Below are positions 1-11,508 of a stretch of DNA of 64,000 nt, piece by piece. Below the pieces are notes generated by a model that was not told the DNA's origin, searched no databases, and saw only the letters and a program-made list of their open reading frames with translations. The stretch's first letter is position 1. The number at the start of each line of letters is the position of its first letter. Origin of the DNA: Nitrospira moscoviensis (GTDB lineage: Bacteria > Nitrospirota > Nitrospiria > Nitrospirales > Nitrospiraceae); assembly GCF_001273775.1 (NCBI RefSeq), contig NZ_CP011801.1, positions 1 to 64,000 of the forward strand, given 5' to 3'. Made by a program: the position numbers and the translations under genes.

Positions 1-144
1 TGGAGAACCGGATGACTCCCTGTAGAGAGACTGGCGAGAGGCTGGTCTCTAGATCCCGGTGACTCGACAAGACCCGAGGCAACGTGTTATTGACCTCCGC
101 CGCCGGTCCTGAAAAGGCCCCGGACGGAGAAGGAAGGATCGAGG

Positions 145-189
145 TTATCCACAGGTGTGAATAAGCCTGTGTATTAAGCGTGTGCATAT
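145..189. promoter_or_regulatory. DnaA-box cluster upstream of dnaA
   Basis: Two perfect TTATNCACA boxes are present: TTATCCACA at 145-153 on the + strand and TTATTCACA at 156-164 on the - strand. Two one-mismatch boxes on the - strand follow at 168-176 and 181-189. Centres are 11-13 bp apart, close to one helical turn. The last box ends 3 bp before the dnaA start, so DnaA binding here could repress its own gene, form part of oriC, or both. No AT-rich unwinding element is visible in the 144 bp before it, which hold only a short AGAGAC/GTCTCT inverted repeat. Confidence 0.8.
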
Positions 190-192
190 GGA

Positions 193-1548
193 ATGTCACG
201 ATTTATGAGTGTCGATACGGTGTGGCAAGAGGCGCTGCATTACATCCAGGGGAAGGTCCCCAAGCAGGTCTACGACACCTGGTTTACCCCCGTTCATCTG
301 GATCGGATCGAAAACTCCACCGCCCATATCGGCGTCCCCAATAAGTTTTTCGGAGACTGGCTCCATACTCACTATGGACCTCTGCTTGCGGAGGCCGTTG
401 CGACGGCCAGAGGCGGCGGCGACCTGGCGGTGAACTTCGTCGTCTTCCAGAAATCGCCGGCCCGGCCCGTGGAACCTCAGGCGGTCTTGAATGCTGCAAA
501 AGCGGCGAGTCCGGCCAAGCCTCGTCGCGGCATTCAACTTAACCCGAAGTATACGTTCAAGAATTTCGTGGTCGGCGCCGGCAATCAATTTGCCCATGCG
601 GCTTGTATGGCGGTCGCCGAGCAGCCCGGCAAGGCCTACAATCCGCTGTTCATCTACGGCGGCGTGGGCTTGGGGAAGACACACCTGCTCAACGCGATCG
701 GCAACCACGTCGCCGAACACACCGATCTGCGCATCGCGTACCTGACGACGGAACAGTTCACCAACGAAGTCATCAACTCGATCCGCTACGACAAGATGAT
801 GGACCTCCGCAAACGCTACCGGCACATCGACATGCTGATGATCGACGACATTCAATTCCTGGCCGGGAAGGAGCGCACGCAGGAGGAGTTCTTCCACACA
901 TTCAATGCCCTGTACGAAGCCCACAAACAGATCGTCCTGTCGAGCGACCGGTTTCCGAAAGACATGCCCGACATCGAGGAGCGCCTCCGCTCCCGGTTCG
1001 AATGGGGTCTCATCGCGGACCTGCAGCCGCCCGATGTCGAGACGCGCATCGCCATTCTGCGAAAGAAGTCCGAGGACGAGGGTGTCACGCTGCCGGAGGA
1101 CGTCATTCAGTTCCTGTCCACGACGATGAAGAGCAACATCCGGGAGTTGGAAGGCAGTTTGGTGCGGCTGGGCGCCTATGCCTCGCTCACCGGCCAGGTC
1201 ATCACGCTGGAGATGGCCAAGACCGTCTTGCGCGATCTGATCGGCGACAAAAAGAAGGTCGTCGCCATGGAAGACATCCAGGAAGCGGTCTGTGCGCAGT
1301 TCCATGTGAAGATGACGGAACTGAAGTCCCGCCGTCGCAGCAAAACGCTGGTGCATCCGCGCCAGATCGCCATGTATCTCTGCCGCGAGCTGACCGATGC
1401 GTCGTATCCGGAGATCGGACGGCATTTCGGCGGCAAGGACCATACCACCATCATTCACGCCTGCCGTCAGGTGGCCAAGGCGAAAGAGAGCGACCACGCG
1501 CTGCATCAGACGCTGGAAAGCTTGAAGGAACAGATTCTGCGCAGTTAG
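193..1548 (+). CDS. dnaA: Chromosomal replication initiator DnaA
   Basis: DnaA binds origin boxes and opens oriC to load the replicative helicase. The 451-residue protein has the usual layout: an N-terminal domain I (about 1-80) with a WQEAL start, a short linker, an AAA+ domain with Walker A GGVGLGKT at 156-163 and Walker B LMIDD at 215-219, and a C-terminal helix-turn-helix with the family signature DHTTIIHACRQV from about residue 416. Length is normal. An ATG at 205 (MSVDTVW) is an alternative start; neither has a clear Shine-Dalgarno sequence. It is followed 23 bp later by dnaN, in the classical origin order. Confidence 0.98.
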   Translation: MSRFMSVDTVWQEALHYIQGKVPKQVYDTWFTPVHLDRIENSTAHIGVPNKFFGDWLHTHYGPLLAEAVATARGGGDLAVNFVVFQKSPARPVEPQAVLNAAKAASPAKPRRGIQLNPKYTFKNFVVGAGNQFAHAACMAVAEQPGKAYNPLFIYGGVGLGKTHLLNAIGNHVAEHTDLRIAYLTTEQFTNEVINSIRYDKMMDLRKRYRHIDMLMIDDIQFLAGKERTQEEFFHTFNALYEAHKQIVLSSDRFPKDMPDIEERLRSRFEWGLIADLQPPDVETRIAILRKKSEDEGVTLPEDVIQFLSTTMKSNIRELEGSLVRLGAYASLTGQVITLEMAKTVLRDLIGDKKKVVAMEDIQEAVCAQFHVKMTELKSRRRSKTLVHPRQIAMYLCRELTDASYPEIGRHFGGKDHTTIIHACRQVAKAKESDHALHQTLESLKEQILRS

Positions 1549-1571
1549 GGGCCTCCAAGGGAGAACGCGCC

Positions 1572-2699
1572 ATGAAAGTACGCATTGGGCGGGACGAACT
1601 GCTGACCGGACTCCAGCGGGTGCAAGGAGTCGTCGAGAAGCGCAACACGATGCCGATTCTCTCCAACATTCTACTGGAGGCCAAGCAGGAAGGGGCGGAG
1701 ATCGTCGCGACGGATCTCGAAATCGGCATGCGGGGCCTGTACAAAGCGACGGTCCTCCAACCCGGCGGCGTGACGGTGTCGGCCCGCAAGCTCTATGAGA
1801 TCATCAAAGAACTTCCGGCGGGGGACATTGAATTGACCGCCGGCGACAATAATTGGACGACGATCCAAGCCGGAAAAAGCCAGTTCAAGGTGGTCGGTCT
1901 GCCGAGCGCGGAATATCCGGCGCTGCCGGCCATTGAGCGGGAGGGCCTCACGCCGCTGGCCGGCGAGGGTCTGCTGGAGCTGATCCGGAAGACGCTCTTC
2001 GCCGCCGGCGACAACGACGCCCGGTACATCCTGAACGGACTGCTCGTCACGCTCGTCATGACGGAGAAGAAAACCTCCCTCCGCCTGGTCGGCACCGACG
2101 GCCATCGGTTGGCCGTCGCCGAACAGGAAGTGAGCAAGACGGGCAGCAAGACGGGGCCGCAGGAGATCAAAGCCATCATCCCGAAGAAAGCGGCGCAGGA
2201 GATGCGGCGCCTGTTGGAAGAGGGCGGCGACGGCGAGCCGTTGATCGGGTTCACCAAGAATCTGATGATCTTCCGCAAAAGCGGGCTGCTGCTGACCTCG
2301 CGGTTGATGGAAGGGAATTATCCGAACTACCAGCAAGTCATTCCGAAAGAAGGCGGCAGGAAGATCAGCGTGAACCGCACCGAATTGGAAAGCGCGCTGC
2401 GACGCGTGTCGGTGCTCTCGAAAGACAAGGCCAACGCCGTGAAGGTATCGTTCGGGTCCGGCAAAATGACGCTGTTCTCCAGCAACCCGGATTTCGGAGA
2501 AGCCACCGAAGAATTGACCGCGCGGTACGAAGGTGAGGCGCTGAGCACGGGCTTCAATGCCCGCTATCTGCTCGACGTGTTCAGCGTGATGGACGGCGAG
2601 ACGATTTCGCTCCAGATGGACACGCCGCTGAGCCCCTGTTTGATTCAGGAACCGGAAAGCCCGGGCTTTAAATGTGTCGTCATGCCGATCAAGATTTAG
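1572..2699 (+). CDS. dnaN: DNA polymerase III sliding clamp (beta subunit)
   Basis: This is the processivity clamp that encircles DNA and tethers polymerase III. The protein of 375 residues begins MKVRIGRDELL and ends CVVMPIKI, matching the three-fold repeated clamp architecture and the typical MP(I/V) C-terminal end. The ATG at 1572 was chosen because the protein then starts exactly at the family N-terminus, with AAGGGAGAA just upstream; a much longer open frame upstream only shadows dnaA. The gene lies between dnaA and gyrB. recF, often the next gene, is absent: only 26 bp separate dnaN from gyrB. Confidence 0.97.
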   Translation: MKVRIGRDELLTGLQRVQGVVEKRNTMPILSNILLEAKQEGAEIVATDLEIGMRGLYKATVLQPGGVTVSARKLYEIIKELPAGDIELTAGDNNWTTIQAGKSQFKVVGLPSAEYPALPAIEREGLTPLAGEGLLELIRKTLFAAGDNDARYILNGLLVTLVMTEKKTSLRLVGTDGHRLAVAEQEVSKTGSKTGPQEIKAIIPKKAAQEMRRLLEEGGDGEPLIGFTKNLMIFRKSGLLLTSRLMEGNYPNYQQVIPKEGGRKISVNRTELESALRRVSVLSKDKANAVKVSFGSGKMTLFSSNPDFGEATEELTARYEGEALSTGFNARYLLDVFSVMDGETISLQMDTPLSPCLIQEPESPGFKCVVMPIKI

Positions 2700-2719
2700 A
2701 CGGATGCTGAACTGAGTAG

Positions 2720-5194
<2,475 letters not shown>

Positions 5195-5199
5195 AGCGG

Positions 5200-5272
5200 T
5201 GACAAGTGACGAATGACAAGAAGCGGGCACACCAGCCCTCATGCGCGTCACTCATCACGCGTCACTGGTCAC
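5200..5272. repeat. Heptad-phased TGAC/GTCAC inverted array, gyrB-gyrA spacer
   Basis: TGAC occurs at 5200, 5207 and 5214, exactly 7 bp apart. After a 29-bp spacer, (G/A)TCAC occurs at 5247, 5254, 5261 and 5268, again every 7 bp and in inverted orientation. The array can fold as an imperfect stem and ends 12 bp before the gyrA start, running into the AGGAG ribosome binding site. Similar 7-bp arrays occur at 51993-52017 and 63272-63343. Confidence 0.8.
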
Positions 5273-5284
5273 TAGGAGTTGTAG

Positions 5285-7759
5285 ATGCCGCCTGATGAAC
5301 GTTTAGGCCAAATCGCCATCGAAGACGAGATGAAGTCCTCCTATCTCGATTACGCCATGAGCGTGATCGTGGGGCGGGCGCTCCCCGACGTGCGCGATGG
5401 TCTGAAGCCGGTCCACCGCCGCATCCTCTTCGGCATGAACGAGATGGGCCTGGCGTCGAACCGGCCCTACCGCAAGTCCGCCAAGATCGTCGGCGAGATT
5501 ATGGGGAACTACCATCCCCATGGCGATTCGGCGATCTACGACACGCTCGTGCGGATGGCGCAGGACTTCAACATGCGCTACGTGCTGGTCGACGGCCAGG
5601 GCAACTATGGCTCGATGGACGGCGATTCCCCGGCCGCCATGCGGTACACCGAAGCCCGCATGACCAAGCTGGCCGAGGAAATGCTGGCGGACATCGACAA
5701 GGAAACGGTCGACTTCGGCCCCAACTACGACGAATCCCGGCAGGAGCCGCTGGTGCTCCCGACCAGAGTGCCGAACCTGCTGATCAACGGAGCGGGCGGC
5801 ATTGCGGTCGGCTACGCGACGAACATTCCGACACACAATCTCGCCGAGGTCATCGACGGGCTGCTTCTCTTGCTGGAGAACCCGGACGTGACCATCCCGC
5901 AGTTGATGAAGAAGATTCCGGGACCGGACTTCCCCACCGCCGGCTTCATCTATGGGATGAGCGGGATCAAGGAGGCCTACGAGACGGGCCGGGGCCTGCT
6001 CAAATTGCGCGCGAAAGTCGTGGTCGAAACCGACGAGCGGACGGAGCGGGAACGGCTGATCGTCACGGAGATCCCCTATCAGGTCAACAAGGCCAAGCTG
6101 ATCGAAAAGATCGCCGAGCTGATCCAGGAGGACCGGATCAAGGGCATCTCGGACTTACGGGACGAATCGTCGGACCGGGAAGGGGTCCGGGTCGTCATCG
6201 AGCTGAAGCGGAACGAGATCCCGCTGGTCGTGCTGAATAATTTGTACAAGCACACGCAGCTGGAAACGACCTTCGGCGTCATCATGCTGGCGCTCGTCAA
6301 CAACCGTCCAGAAGTGCTGAATCTCAAGCAGATCCTGCATCACTTCATCGAGCACCGGCGTGAAGTCGTCGTCCGCCGGACGGCGTACGAGCTGCGCAAG
6401 GCGGAAGAGCGGGCCCATATCCTCGAGGGCCTGAAGATCGCCCTCGACAATCTGGACGCCGTCATCGCGCTGATCCGGCGGTCGCAGTCGCCCGATGAAG
6501 CGCGCGCCGGCTTGATGCGGCAGTTCGGGCTCACGGAGATTCAAGCGAACGCGATTCTCGACATGCGGCTCCAGCGCCTGACGCAGCTCGAACGGGCCAA
6601 GCTGATCGAGGAATATCAGGAAGTCCTGAAGCAGATCGAATACTTAAAATCCGTGCTCGCGAGCGAGGCGCTGGTCCGGACGATCATCAAGGACGAGCTG
6701 ACGGAAATCCGCGAGGCCTATAAAGACGATCGGCGCACGCAGATCGTGAAGGAAGAAGCGGAGATCAGCCTCGAGGATCTGATCGCCGAGGAAGAAGTCA
6801 TCGTCACGATCACCCATACCGGCTACATCAAGCGGAACGCGGTGTCGCTCTACCGCGCGCAGCGGCGCGGGGGCAAAGGGCGCATCGGCATGGGGATCAA
6901 AGAAGAAGATTTCGTCGAGACGCTCTTCACCGCCTCCACGCACGATACGCTGCTCTTCTTCACCGATGCCGGCAAAGTCTATTGGCTCAAAGTGCACGAA
7001 ATCCCGGAAGCGGGCCGTGCGGCGAAAGGCAAAGCCCTCGTCAATTTGCTCGCCTTGTCAGGATCGGAAAAAGTCACGGCCACCCTGCCCGTGAAAGAAT
7101 TCCGCGACGATCGCTTTGTCGTCATGGCGACCAAGAAAGGCCTGGTCAAGAAGACCGAGCTGTCGGCCTACAGCAATCCACGTCAGGGCGGCATCATCGC
7201 GCTCAGTTTGGAGGGCGGCGACAAGCTGATCAGCGTCCACCTGACGGACGGCCAGCGCGAGATTCTGCTCGGCACGAAGCAGGGCATCACGATCCGGTTC
7301 AAAGAAGACGAAGTCCGTCCCATGGGCCGCACGGCGTACGGCGTCAAAGGCATCACCTTGGAAGAGGGCAACGAAGTCATCGGCATGGAGACGATCACGC
7401 CCGATTCCACCACGGCGATCCTGACCGTCACGGAAGGCGGCTACGGCAAGCGGACGCCGGTGGGCGAGTACCGCGTCCAGGGCCGCGGCGGCAAAGGCAT
7501 CATCAGCGTGAAAACCACCGAGAAGAACGGGCCGGCGGTGGGTTTCCTGCAAGTCCGCGAAGGCGATGAGATCATGCTGATGGCGGCGCAAGGCAAAGTG
7601 CTCCGCTGCAAGGTGGACGACATCCGGGAAGTCGGCCGCAACACGCAGGGCGTGCGCGTCCTCGATCTCGAAGGAGAAGAAGACCGGGTCGTGGGGGTGG
7701 CGCGACTGGCCGAAACGGTCGAGCGGGAGGATGCCGTCGCGGACGAGCCGGCCGGGTGA
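5285..7759 (+). CDS. gyrA: DNA gyrase subunit A
   Basis: This is the breakage-reunion subunit of gyrase. The 824-residue protein starts with the family signature region and has the catalytic tyrosine at residue 121 ([11 protein letters not shown]). The quinolone-determining region reads [13 protein letters not shown] from about residue 78, with the sensitive-type Ser and Asp at positions equivalent to E. coli 83 and 87. The C-terminal half holds repeated beta-pinwheel blades, including the GyrA-box-like [13 protein letters not shown] at 5274-5278 supports the start. It forms a replication/topology block with dnaA, dnaN and gyrB. Confidence 0.98.
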   Translation: MPPDERLGQIAIEDEMKSSYLDYAMSVIVGRALPDVRDGLKPVHRRILFGMNEMGLASNRPYRKSAKIVGEIMGNYHPHGDSAIYDTLVRMAQDFNMRYVLVDGQGNYGSMDGDSPAAMRYTEARMTKLAEEMLADIDKETVDFGPNYDESRQEPLVLPTRVPNLLINGAGGIAVGYATNIPTHNLAEVIDGLLLLLENPDVTIPQLMKKIPGPDFPTAGFIYGMSGIKEAYETGRGLLKLRAKVVVETDERTERERLIVTEIPYQVNKAKLIEKIAELIQEDRIKGISDLRDESSDREGVRVVIELKRNEIPLVVLNNLYKHTQLETTFGVIMLALVNNRPEVLNLKQILHHFIEHRREVVVRRTAYELRKAEERAHILEGLKIALDNLDAVIALIRRSQSPDEARAGLMRQFGLTEIQANAILDMRLQRLTQLERAKLIEEYQEVLKQIEYLKSVLASEALVRTIIKDELTEIREAYKDDRRTQIVKEEAEISLEDLIAEEEVIVTITHTGYIKRNAVSLYRAQRRGGKGRIGMGIKEEDFVETLFTASTHDTLLFFTDAGKVYWLKVHEIPEAGRAAKGKALVNLLALSGSEKVTATLPVKEFRDDRFVVMATKKGLVKKTELSAYSNPRQGGIIALSLEGGDKLISVHLTDGQREILLGTKQGITIRFKEDEVRPMGRTAYGVKGITLEEGNEVIGMETITPDSTTAILTVTEGGYGKRTPVGEYRVQGRGGKGIISVKTTEKNGPAVGFLQVREGDEIMLMAAQGKVLRCKVDDIREVGRNTQGVRVLDLEGEEDRVVGVARLAETVEREDAVADEPAG

Positions 7760-7786
7760 GCGCCGTCGCCACCCGCCTGTCGTGCC

Positions 7787-8356
7787 ATGGATCAGCCGAT
7801 TTCCCCAGCGAGGCCCGCGCCCCAAAAGAAGCCGCTCGATACGGTCGTCAAGCTCGCGCTGATGGTCTTCTTCGGGTCCTTCGCCCTGATCTGGGGCGGC
7901 ATGTACCTGAGCCGGCCGGACCGCTCCATTCCACCCTACAGCATCGGATCGCAGGAAGGCACCGCGGTGGCCGTGCACGTGCCGCCCTGGACGAGCGATA
8001 CCGAAATCGAGACGCTCATCGAGCGGTTTCGCAAGGTGGGACAGGAGCGCCGGAATTTCGGCGCGATGAAAATACGCCCCACAACCCCCGACGATCCCCA
8101 GGGCCGGTATCGCCGCATGACGATCTACATCTTTACGCACGACGCGTGGGCCGAAGCGGACATTCTGCACAAGTATCTGACCGGCGAAGATCGGGAGGTG
8201 CGGGACGGGTTTCGGCGGGCGTTGCGGGGCTTCTATCGCTTGACGGAATCGGAGGCGGAGGGCCGGATCGGGCCGCTCGTCGAAGGGCCCGATTCAGCGG
8301 CGACGGCCGCCTACTCCCGGCAACTGTTCAAGGACGCGATCCCGTCGAGCCCTTAA
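7787..8356 (+). CDS. Hypothetical single-pass membrane protein
   Basis: This 189-residue protein is not recognised. A proline-rich N-terminal cytoplasmic stretch is followed by one predicted membrane segment at about residues 23-42 (LALMVFFGSFALIWGGMYL). The rest is a soluble, probably periplasmic domain rich in charged residues, with no known motif seen. It begins 27 bp after gyrA and is probably co-transcribed with it. Its stop overlaps the 3' end of the convergent DUF721 gene by 4 bp. Intact reading frame and neighbour-like codon use argue that it is real. Confidence 0.75.
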   Translation: MDQPISPARPAPQKKPLDTVVKLALMVFFGSFALIWGGMYLSRPDRSIPPYSIGSQEGTAVAVHVPPWTSDTEIETLIERFRKVGQERRNFGAMKIRPTTPDDPQGRYRRMTIYIFTHDAWAEADILHKYLTGEDREVRDGFRRALRGFYRLTESEAEGRIGPLVEGPDSAATAAYSRQLFKDAIPSSP

Positions 8357-8829
8357 CGGTCGGCTCGCGAGAAGGCCTCGGCCATCACCTGCGTCAGGCG
8401 AGCCCGCAGTTCCGGATCCTGCACGGCGGCCGCATGGGCCTGCGCTTCGGCCAGCGCCGCGTCGGTCGCCGGCGGGGGAGCGTCCGATCCGGTGTGGGCG
8501 TCGCTTCGGAGAGCGGGGATTTCACCGACACGAAAGACGATCTCGGTGATCAGATCGGGTCCCGTTTCGGCCTGGATCTTTGCGAGCAGGGTCGGTTTGA
8601 GAAACGTGAGCTGCTGCAGCCAGACCGAGTTGCGCACGACAAGATAGAGTTTCTTGAAACGGATCTGATCCGGCCAGGTGTGCGAACCGGTGGGCTCGCC
8701 CACGATCTCGCGCCATCGATGTTGCAGGCGCAGCTCGACCAAACGGGGCTCGAGACCCAGTCGCTTGGCCAATCCTGAAAGGATCGCGCCGCAAGAGTCC
8801 AACGGATGAGAGCGGGCCATGCCGGGCAT
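8353..8829 (-). CDS. DUF721/DciA-like protein
   Basis: The protein (158 residues from the ATG at 8829) has a DUF721-type core: an N-terminal helix, then LRHRWREIVGE-like and LYLVVRNSVWLQQLTFLKP segments at roughly residues 30-85. In DciA members this domain binds the replicative helicase DnaB; its place beside dnaA and gyrase genes fits a replication role. The C-terminal part is Ala/Asp-rich and low in conservation. The frame opens at a TTG at 8856, but the ATG at 8829, with GGAG 12 bp upstream, leaves more room before divergent smpB. Helicase-loading function is inferred from family, not shown. Confidence 0.78.
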   Translation of the reverse strand: MPGMARSHPLDSCGAILSGLAKRLGLEPRLVELRLQHRWREIVGEPTGSHTWPDQIRFKKLYLVVRNSVWLQQLTFLKPTLLAKIQAETGPDLITEIVFRVGEIPALRSDAHTGSDAPPPATDAALAEAQAHAAAVQDPELRARLTQVMAEAFSRADR

Positions 8830-8876
8830 GTTAGTCCCGGGCTCCGGAGCGGTCAAGCGCCGAGACGCAGGATGCC

Positions 8877-9353
8877 ATGTCGAAAGAAGACACCATCAGA
8901 GCGGTCGTCACCAATCGCAAGGCGTACCACGATTATTTCATCGAAGAGAAATTCGAAGCCGGCATGGTGCTGCAGGGCACCGAGGTGAAGTCGTTGCGCG
9001 ACGGCCGGGCGAATTTGCAGGATAGTTACGCCTCCGTGAAGGACGGCGAAGTCTTTCTACACCACTGCCATATCAGCCCCTACAGCCACGGCAACATCAT
9101 GAACCACGATCCCATGCGCGTGCGGAAGTTGCTGCTGCACAAAAAAGAGATCGACAAACTCCTGGGGAAGACGCAGCAGAAGGGCCTGACGCTCGTGCCG
9201 CTCCGCATGTATTTTTCCAAGCGCGGCCACGCCAAGGTGGAGCTCGGATTGGCGAAGGGCAAAAAGCTCTACGACCGGCGGGAGACCATCAAAGCCCGCG
9301 AAGCCGGCCGCGAAGTCGAGCGGGCGATCAAAGGGAGGGGGAAAGGCGAGTAA
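8877..9353 (+). CDS. smpB: SsrA-binding protein SmpB
   Basis: SmpB binds tmRNA and brings it to stalled ribosomes for trans-translation. The 158-residue protein contains the characteristic N-terminal beta-barrel ([36 protein letters not shown]) and the basic C-terminal tail ([20 protein letters not shown]) that enters the decoding site. Length is typical. AGGA lies just before the ATG at 8877. Its partner RNA, ssrA, is in the same window at 36163-36510 but not linked. The gene is divergent from the DUF721 gene. Confidence 0.97.
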   Translation: MSKEDTIRAVVTNRKAYHDYFIEEKFEAGMVLQGTEVKSLRDGRANLQDSYASVKDGEVFLHHCHISPYSHGNIMNHDPMRVRKLLLHKKEIDKLLGKTQQKGLTLVPLRMYFSKRGHAKVELGLAKGKKLYDRRETIKAREAGREVERAIKGRGKGE

Positions 9354-9447
9354 TCGGCGCCTTCCGGGGCCAAGCGACCCTCGCCATTGACAAAGACGTC
9401 TGGACGTCCTAGCGTAGCGCCCGCCTGACCGATACGGCCCCTCACTC

Positions 9448-10599
9448 ATGCTCACAAGACGAAAACCCGGCGAAGTCAGAGATGCGATCCTGACCGTTCT
9501 TGCCGCACATCCCCAGGGGGCTTCCGTTCAATCCATCGAACAACACGTCACCCAATTGATCGGAGAATCGGCCACCTCCAGCGTCCGGTCCTATCTCCGG
9601 CTGAATACGCCGTCGGTCTTTGTTCGAACCGCGCGCGCGCATTACGCGTTGAAAGCAACGCACGGGAATGGAACGGCGCGCGAAGCGCCGGCGGAGTACG
9701 CTGTTCGCCCTACCTTTTCATTCGGCCGGGCGACAATCATTAAGGACGACTGTCTGGAATGGTTAAGAAGACGAGAAGCCAATTCGATTCATGCTGTTGT
9801 CACCGATCCTCCCTACGGCCTATTCGAGTACACCGAAGAGCAACAAGAGAAACTGAGAATTGGAAAAGGCGGCGTGTGGCGCATTCCGCCGTCCTTTGAC
9901 GGAGTCCGGCGCTCGCCGCTTCCCCGATTCACCGTTCTTTCGTCTCAAGACTTGCGGAATCTGGAGTCGTTTTTTTTCGAATGGGCGGAGGCGCTCAGCC
10001 CGGTGCTGGTGCCCGGGGCGAATGTCGTCGTCGCGTCAAACCCGCTACTGTCTTATGTCGTGTCGGGGGCACTCGCACGGGCGGACCTTGAGAGGCGCGG
10101 TGAAATCGCCAGGCTGGTGATGACTATGCGGGGCGGGGATAGACCGAAAGCGGCCCATGAAGAATTTTCCGACGTGAGCGTGATGCCCCGTTCGATGTGG
10201 GAGCCCTGGCTGTTGTTCCGCAAGCCGCTGGAGGGACGGGTGCAGGACAACTTGCGGAAGTGGGGGACCGGAGGATTTCGCCGGCCGTCCGCTGACAAGC
10301 CGTTTGGAGACGTCATCCCTTCTTCGCCGACGCACAAATCGGAACGGATGCTCGCGCCGCATCCGAGCTTGAAGCCCCAGGCGTTTCTCCGAGTGTTGGT
10401 GCGAGGAGTGCTTCCGCTGGGAAAAGGAGTGGTATTGGATCCGTTTTGCGGCGCGGCGTCGACCTTGGCGGCAGCGGAAGCCACAGGGTACGCCAGCATC
10501 GGCGTTGAAAAGGACATGCGTTATTTCGAGATGGCGAAACGAGCGTTGCCCAAGCTGGCATCATTCAAGAACGGCAACGGTCACTCGTTCAACTTGTAA
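9448..10599 (+). CDS. DNA methyltransferase (DPPY type) with N-terminal winged helix
   Basis: A 383-residue amino-methyltransferase acting on adenine N6 or cytosine N4. The catalytic motif TDPPYG is at about residue 114, and the AdoMet-binding motif DPFCGAAS comes later (about residue 331), preceded by an HPSLKP motif. This order, catalytic before cofactor motif, is the beta class. Residues 1-70 look like a small HTH domain of the HARE/winged type. No restriction enzyme is recognisable nearby, so it may be an orphan methylase. AGA/AGG codons and a lower GC content than its neighbours suggest acquired DNA. The 3' end overlaps the convergent small gene at 10581-10841 by 19 bp. Confidence 0.85.
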   Translation: MLTRRKPGEVRDAILTVLAAHPQGASVQSIEQHVTQLIGESATSSVRSYLRLNTPSVFVRTARAHYALKATHGNGTAREAPAEYAVRPTFSFGRATIIKDDCLEWLRRREANSIHAVVTDPPYGLFEYTEEQQEKLRIGKGGVWRIPPSFDGVRRSPLPRFTVLSSQDLRNLESFFFEWAEALSPVLVPGANVVVASNPLLSYVVSGALARADLERRGEIARLVMTMRGGDRPKAAHEEFSDVSVMPRSMWEPWLLFRKPLEGRVQDNLRKWGTGGFRRPSADKPFGDVIPSSPTHKSERMLAPHPSLKPQAFLRVLVRGVLPLGKGVVLDPFCGAASTLAAAEATGYASIGVEKDMRYFEMAKRALPKLASFKNGNGHSFNL

Positions 10600-10841
10600 A
10601 TCCAATTGCTCCGCAGCTTCTCGATTCCACTTCTATGTAATGTCGCCGTGCGGGTGCCCAGTTCTCCCCTCGGGTTCTTCCGAAAATCAGCTTCCGTCAC
10701 CTTGCCCAGATAGACCTCGGTAAAGGTCATGGGTGTTCGGTTGCGCGCCGGCTCAGTCGCGCAATCCACTTCATAGACAAACACGCACATCCAACGGTGC
10801 GCGCAATCAATGGTTGCGACGGTATTGCGCCGAATCGCCAT
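10581..10841 (-). CDS. Small hypothetical protein convergent with the methyltransferase
   Basis: This 86-residue protein is not recognised. AAGGTGG lies about 9 bp upstream of its ATG, which supports translation. It is rich in Arg, Thr and Cys and has no membrane segment. Its last codons overlap the tail of the methyltransferase gene on the other strand by 19 bp. The position suggests the two arrived together, for example as a methylase with an accessory or a remnant restriction component, but nothing in the sequence proves a restriction function. Confidence 0.5.
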   Translation of the reverse strand: MAIRRNTVATIDCAHRWMCVFVYEVDCATEPARNRTPMTFTEVYLGKVTEADFRKNPRGELGTRTATLHRSGIEKLRSNWIYKLNE

Positions 10842-10914
10842 TGAATGCCCACCTTAAGGGGCGGCGAGAGCGTAGGCTCGCCGCGTACCGGAGTCAAATG
10901 TGATTCGTAGCCAC

Positions 10915-10942
10915 TTGACTTGGTTCTAGCTAGAACTATTAT
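10915..10942 (+). promoter_or_regulatory. Promoter with palindromic operator before the DoxX operon
   Basis: TTGACT at 10915-10920 and TATTAT at 10937-10942 are separated by 16 bp; an alternative -10, TATACT, is at 10940-10945. The spacer contains the perfect 14-bp palindrome GTTCTAGCTAGAAC (10923-10936). A dyad filling the space between -35 and -10 is the classic place for a repressor of the TetR or MarR type. No such regulator gene is seen in the window. Confidence 0.75.
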
Positions 10943-11012
10943 ACTGTGCGTCAGGGCTCGGGGCGTGGTGCGATACAGTCTGCTCCGGCGTCACTCAACC
11001 GGGAGGTGCGCG

Positions 11013-11459
11013 ATGCGGCGATTCTTTGAGACAGACGAGAGGTGGGCCGGGCTTATTCTGCGTGTGACGCTCGGGATCGTGATGTTCCCCCACGGCGCGC
11101 AGAAGATGCTCGGCTGGTTCGGGGGATTCGGGTTCGGCGGCACCATGGGCTACTTCACCGAAAAACTAGGGCTCCCCTGGATCATCGCCGTTCTGGTCAT
11201 CGTCGGAGAATTCTTCGGCAGTCTGGGCCTGATCGCGGGATTCCTGACGCGCCTCAATGCGGCGAGCTTGATCGTCATCATGCTGGGCGCCATTACGATG
11301 GCCCATTGGCCGCACGGGTTCTTCATGAATTGGTCTGGGCAGCAACAGGGCGAAGGGTACGAGTATCATCTGCTGGTGATCGGCATCGCCGCTGCGCTGC
11401 TCCTGACCGGGGCCGGTCGCTGGTCGGTGGATCACGAGATCGCCGCGCGGCTGGACTAA
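11013..11459 (+). CDS. DoxX family membrane protein
   Basis: This 148-residue integral membrane protein has about four hydrophobic segments and the DoxX signature [18 protein letters not shown] near its N-terminus. DoxX-family proteins are small quinone-linked membrane proteins often associated with thiol or oxidative stress systems; the exact reaction here is unknown. The ATG at 11013 has GGGAGGT 6 bp upstream; longer in-frame starts lie inside the promoter and were rejected. It is the first gene of an apparent operon with pirin, a DsbA-family protein, two VOC proteins and a sigma54 activator. Confidence 0.9.
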   Translation: MRRFFETDERWAGLILRVTLGIVMFPHGAQKMLGWFGGFGFGGTMGYFTEKLGLPWIIAVLVIVGEFFGSLGLIAGFLTRLNAASLIVIMLGAITMAHWPHGFFMNWSGQQQGEGYEYHLLVIGIAAALLLTGAGRWSVDHEIAARLD

Positions 11460-11508
11460 GACACTCAGGCCACCGGCGTCAGGTGCCGGGGGAGAAAGGA
11501 ATCACACC

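Noticed and set aside
603..2699. 698-residue open frame ending in dnaN
   Set aside because: The first two thirds overlap dnaA in another frame with Arg/Pro-rich noise; true dnaN begins at 1572.
7756..8778. 340-residue frame after gyrA
   Set aside because: It overlaps two better genes (7787 +, 8353 -) and has low-complexity composition.
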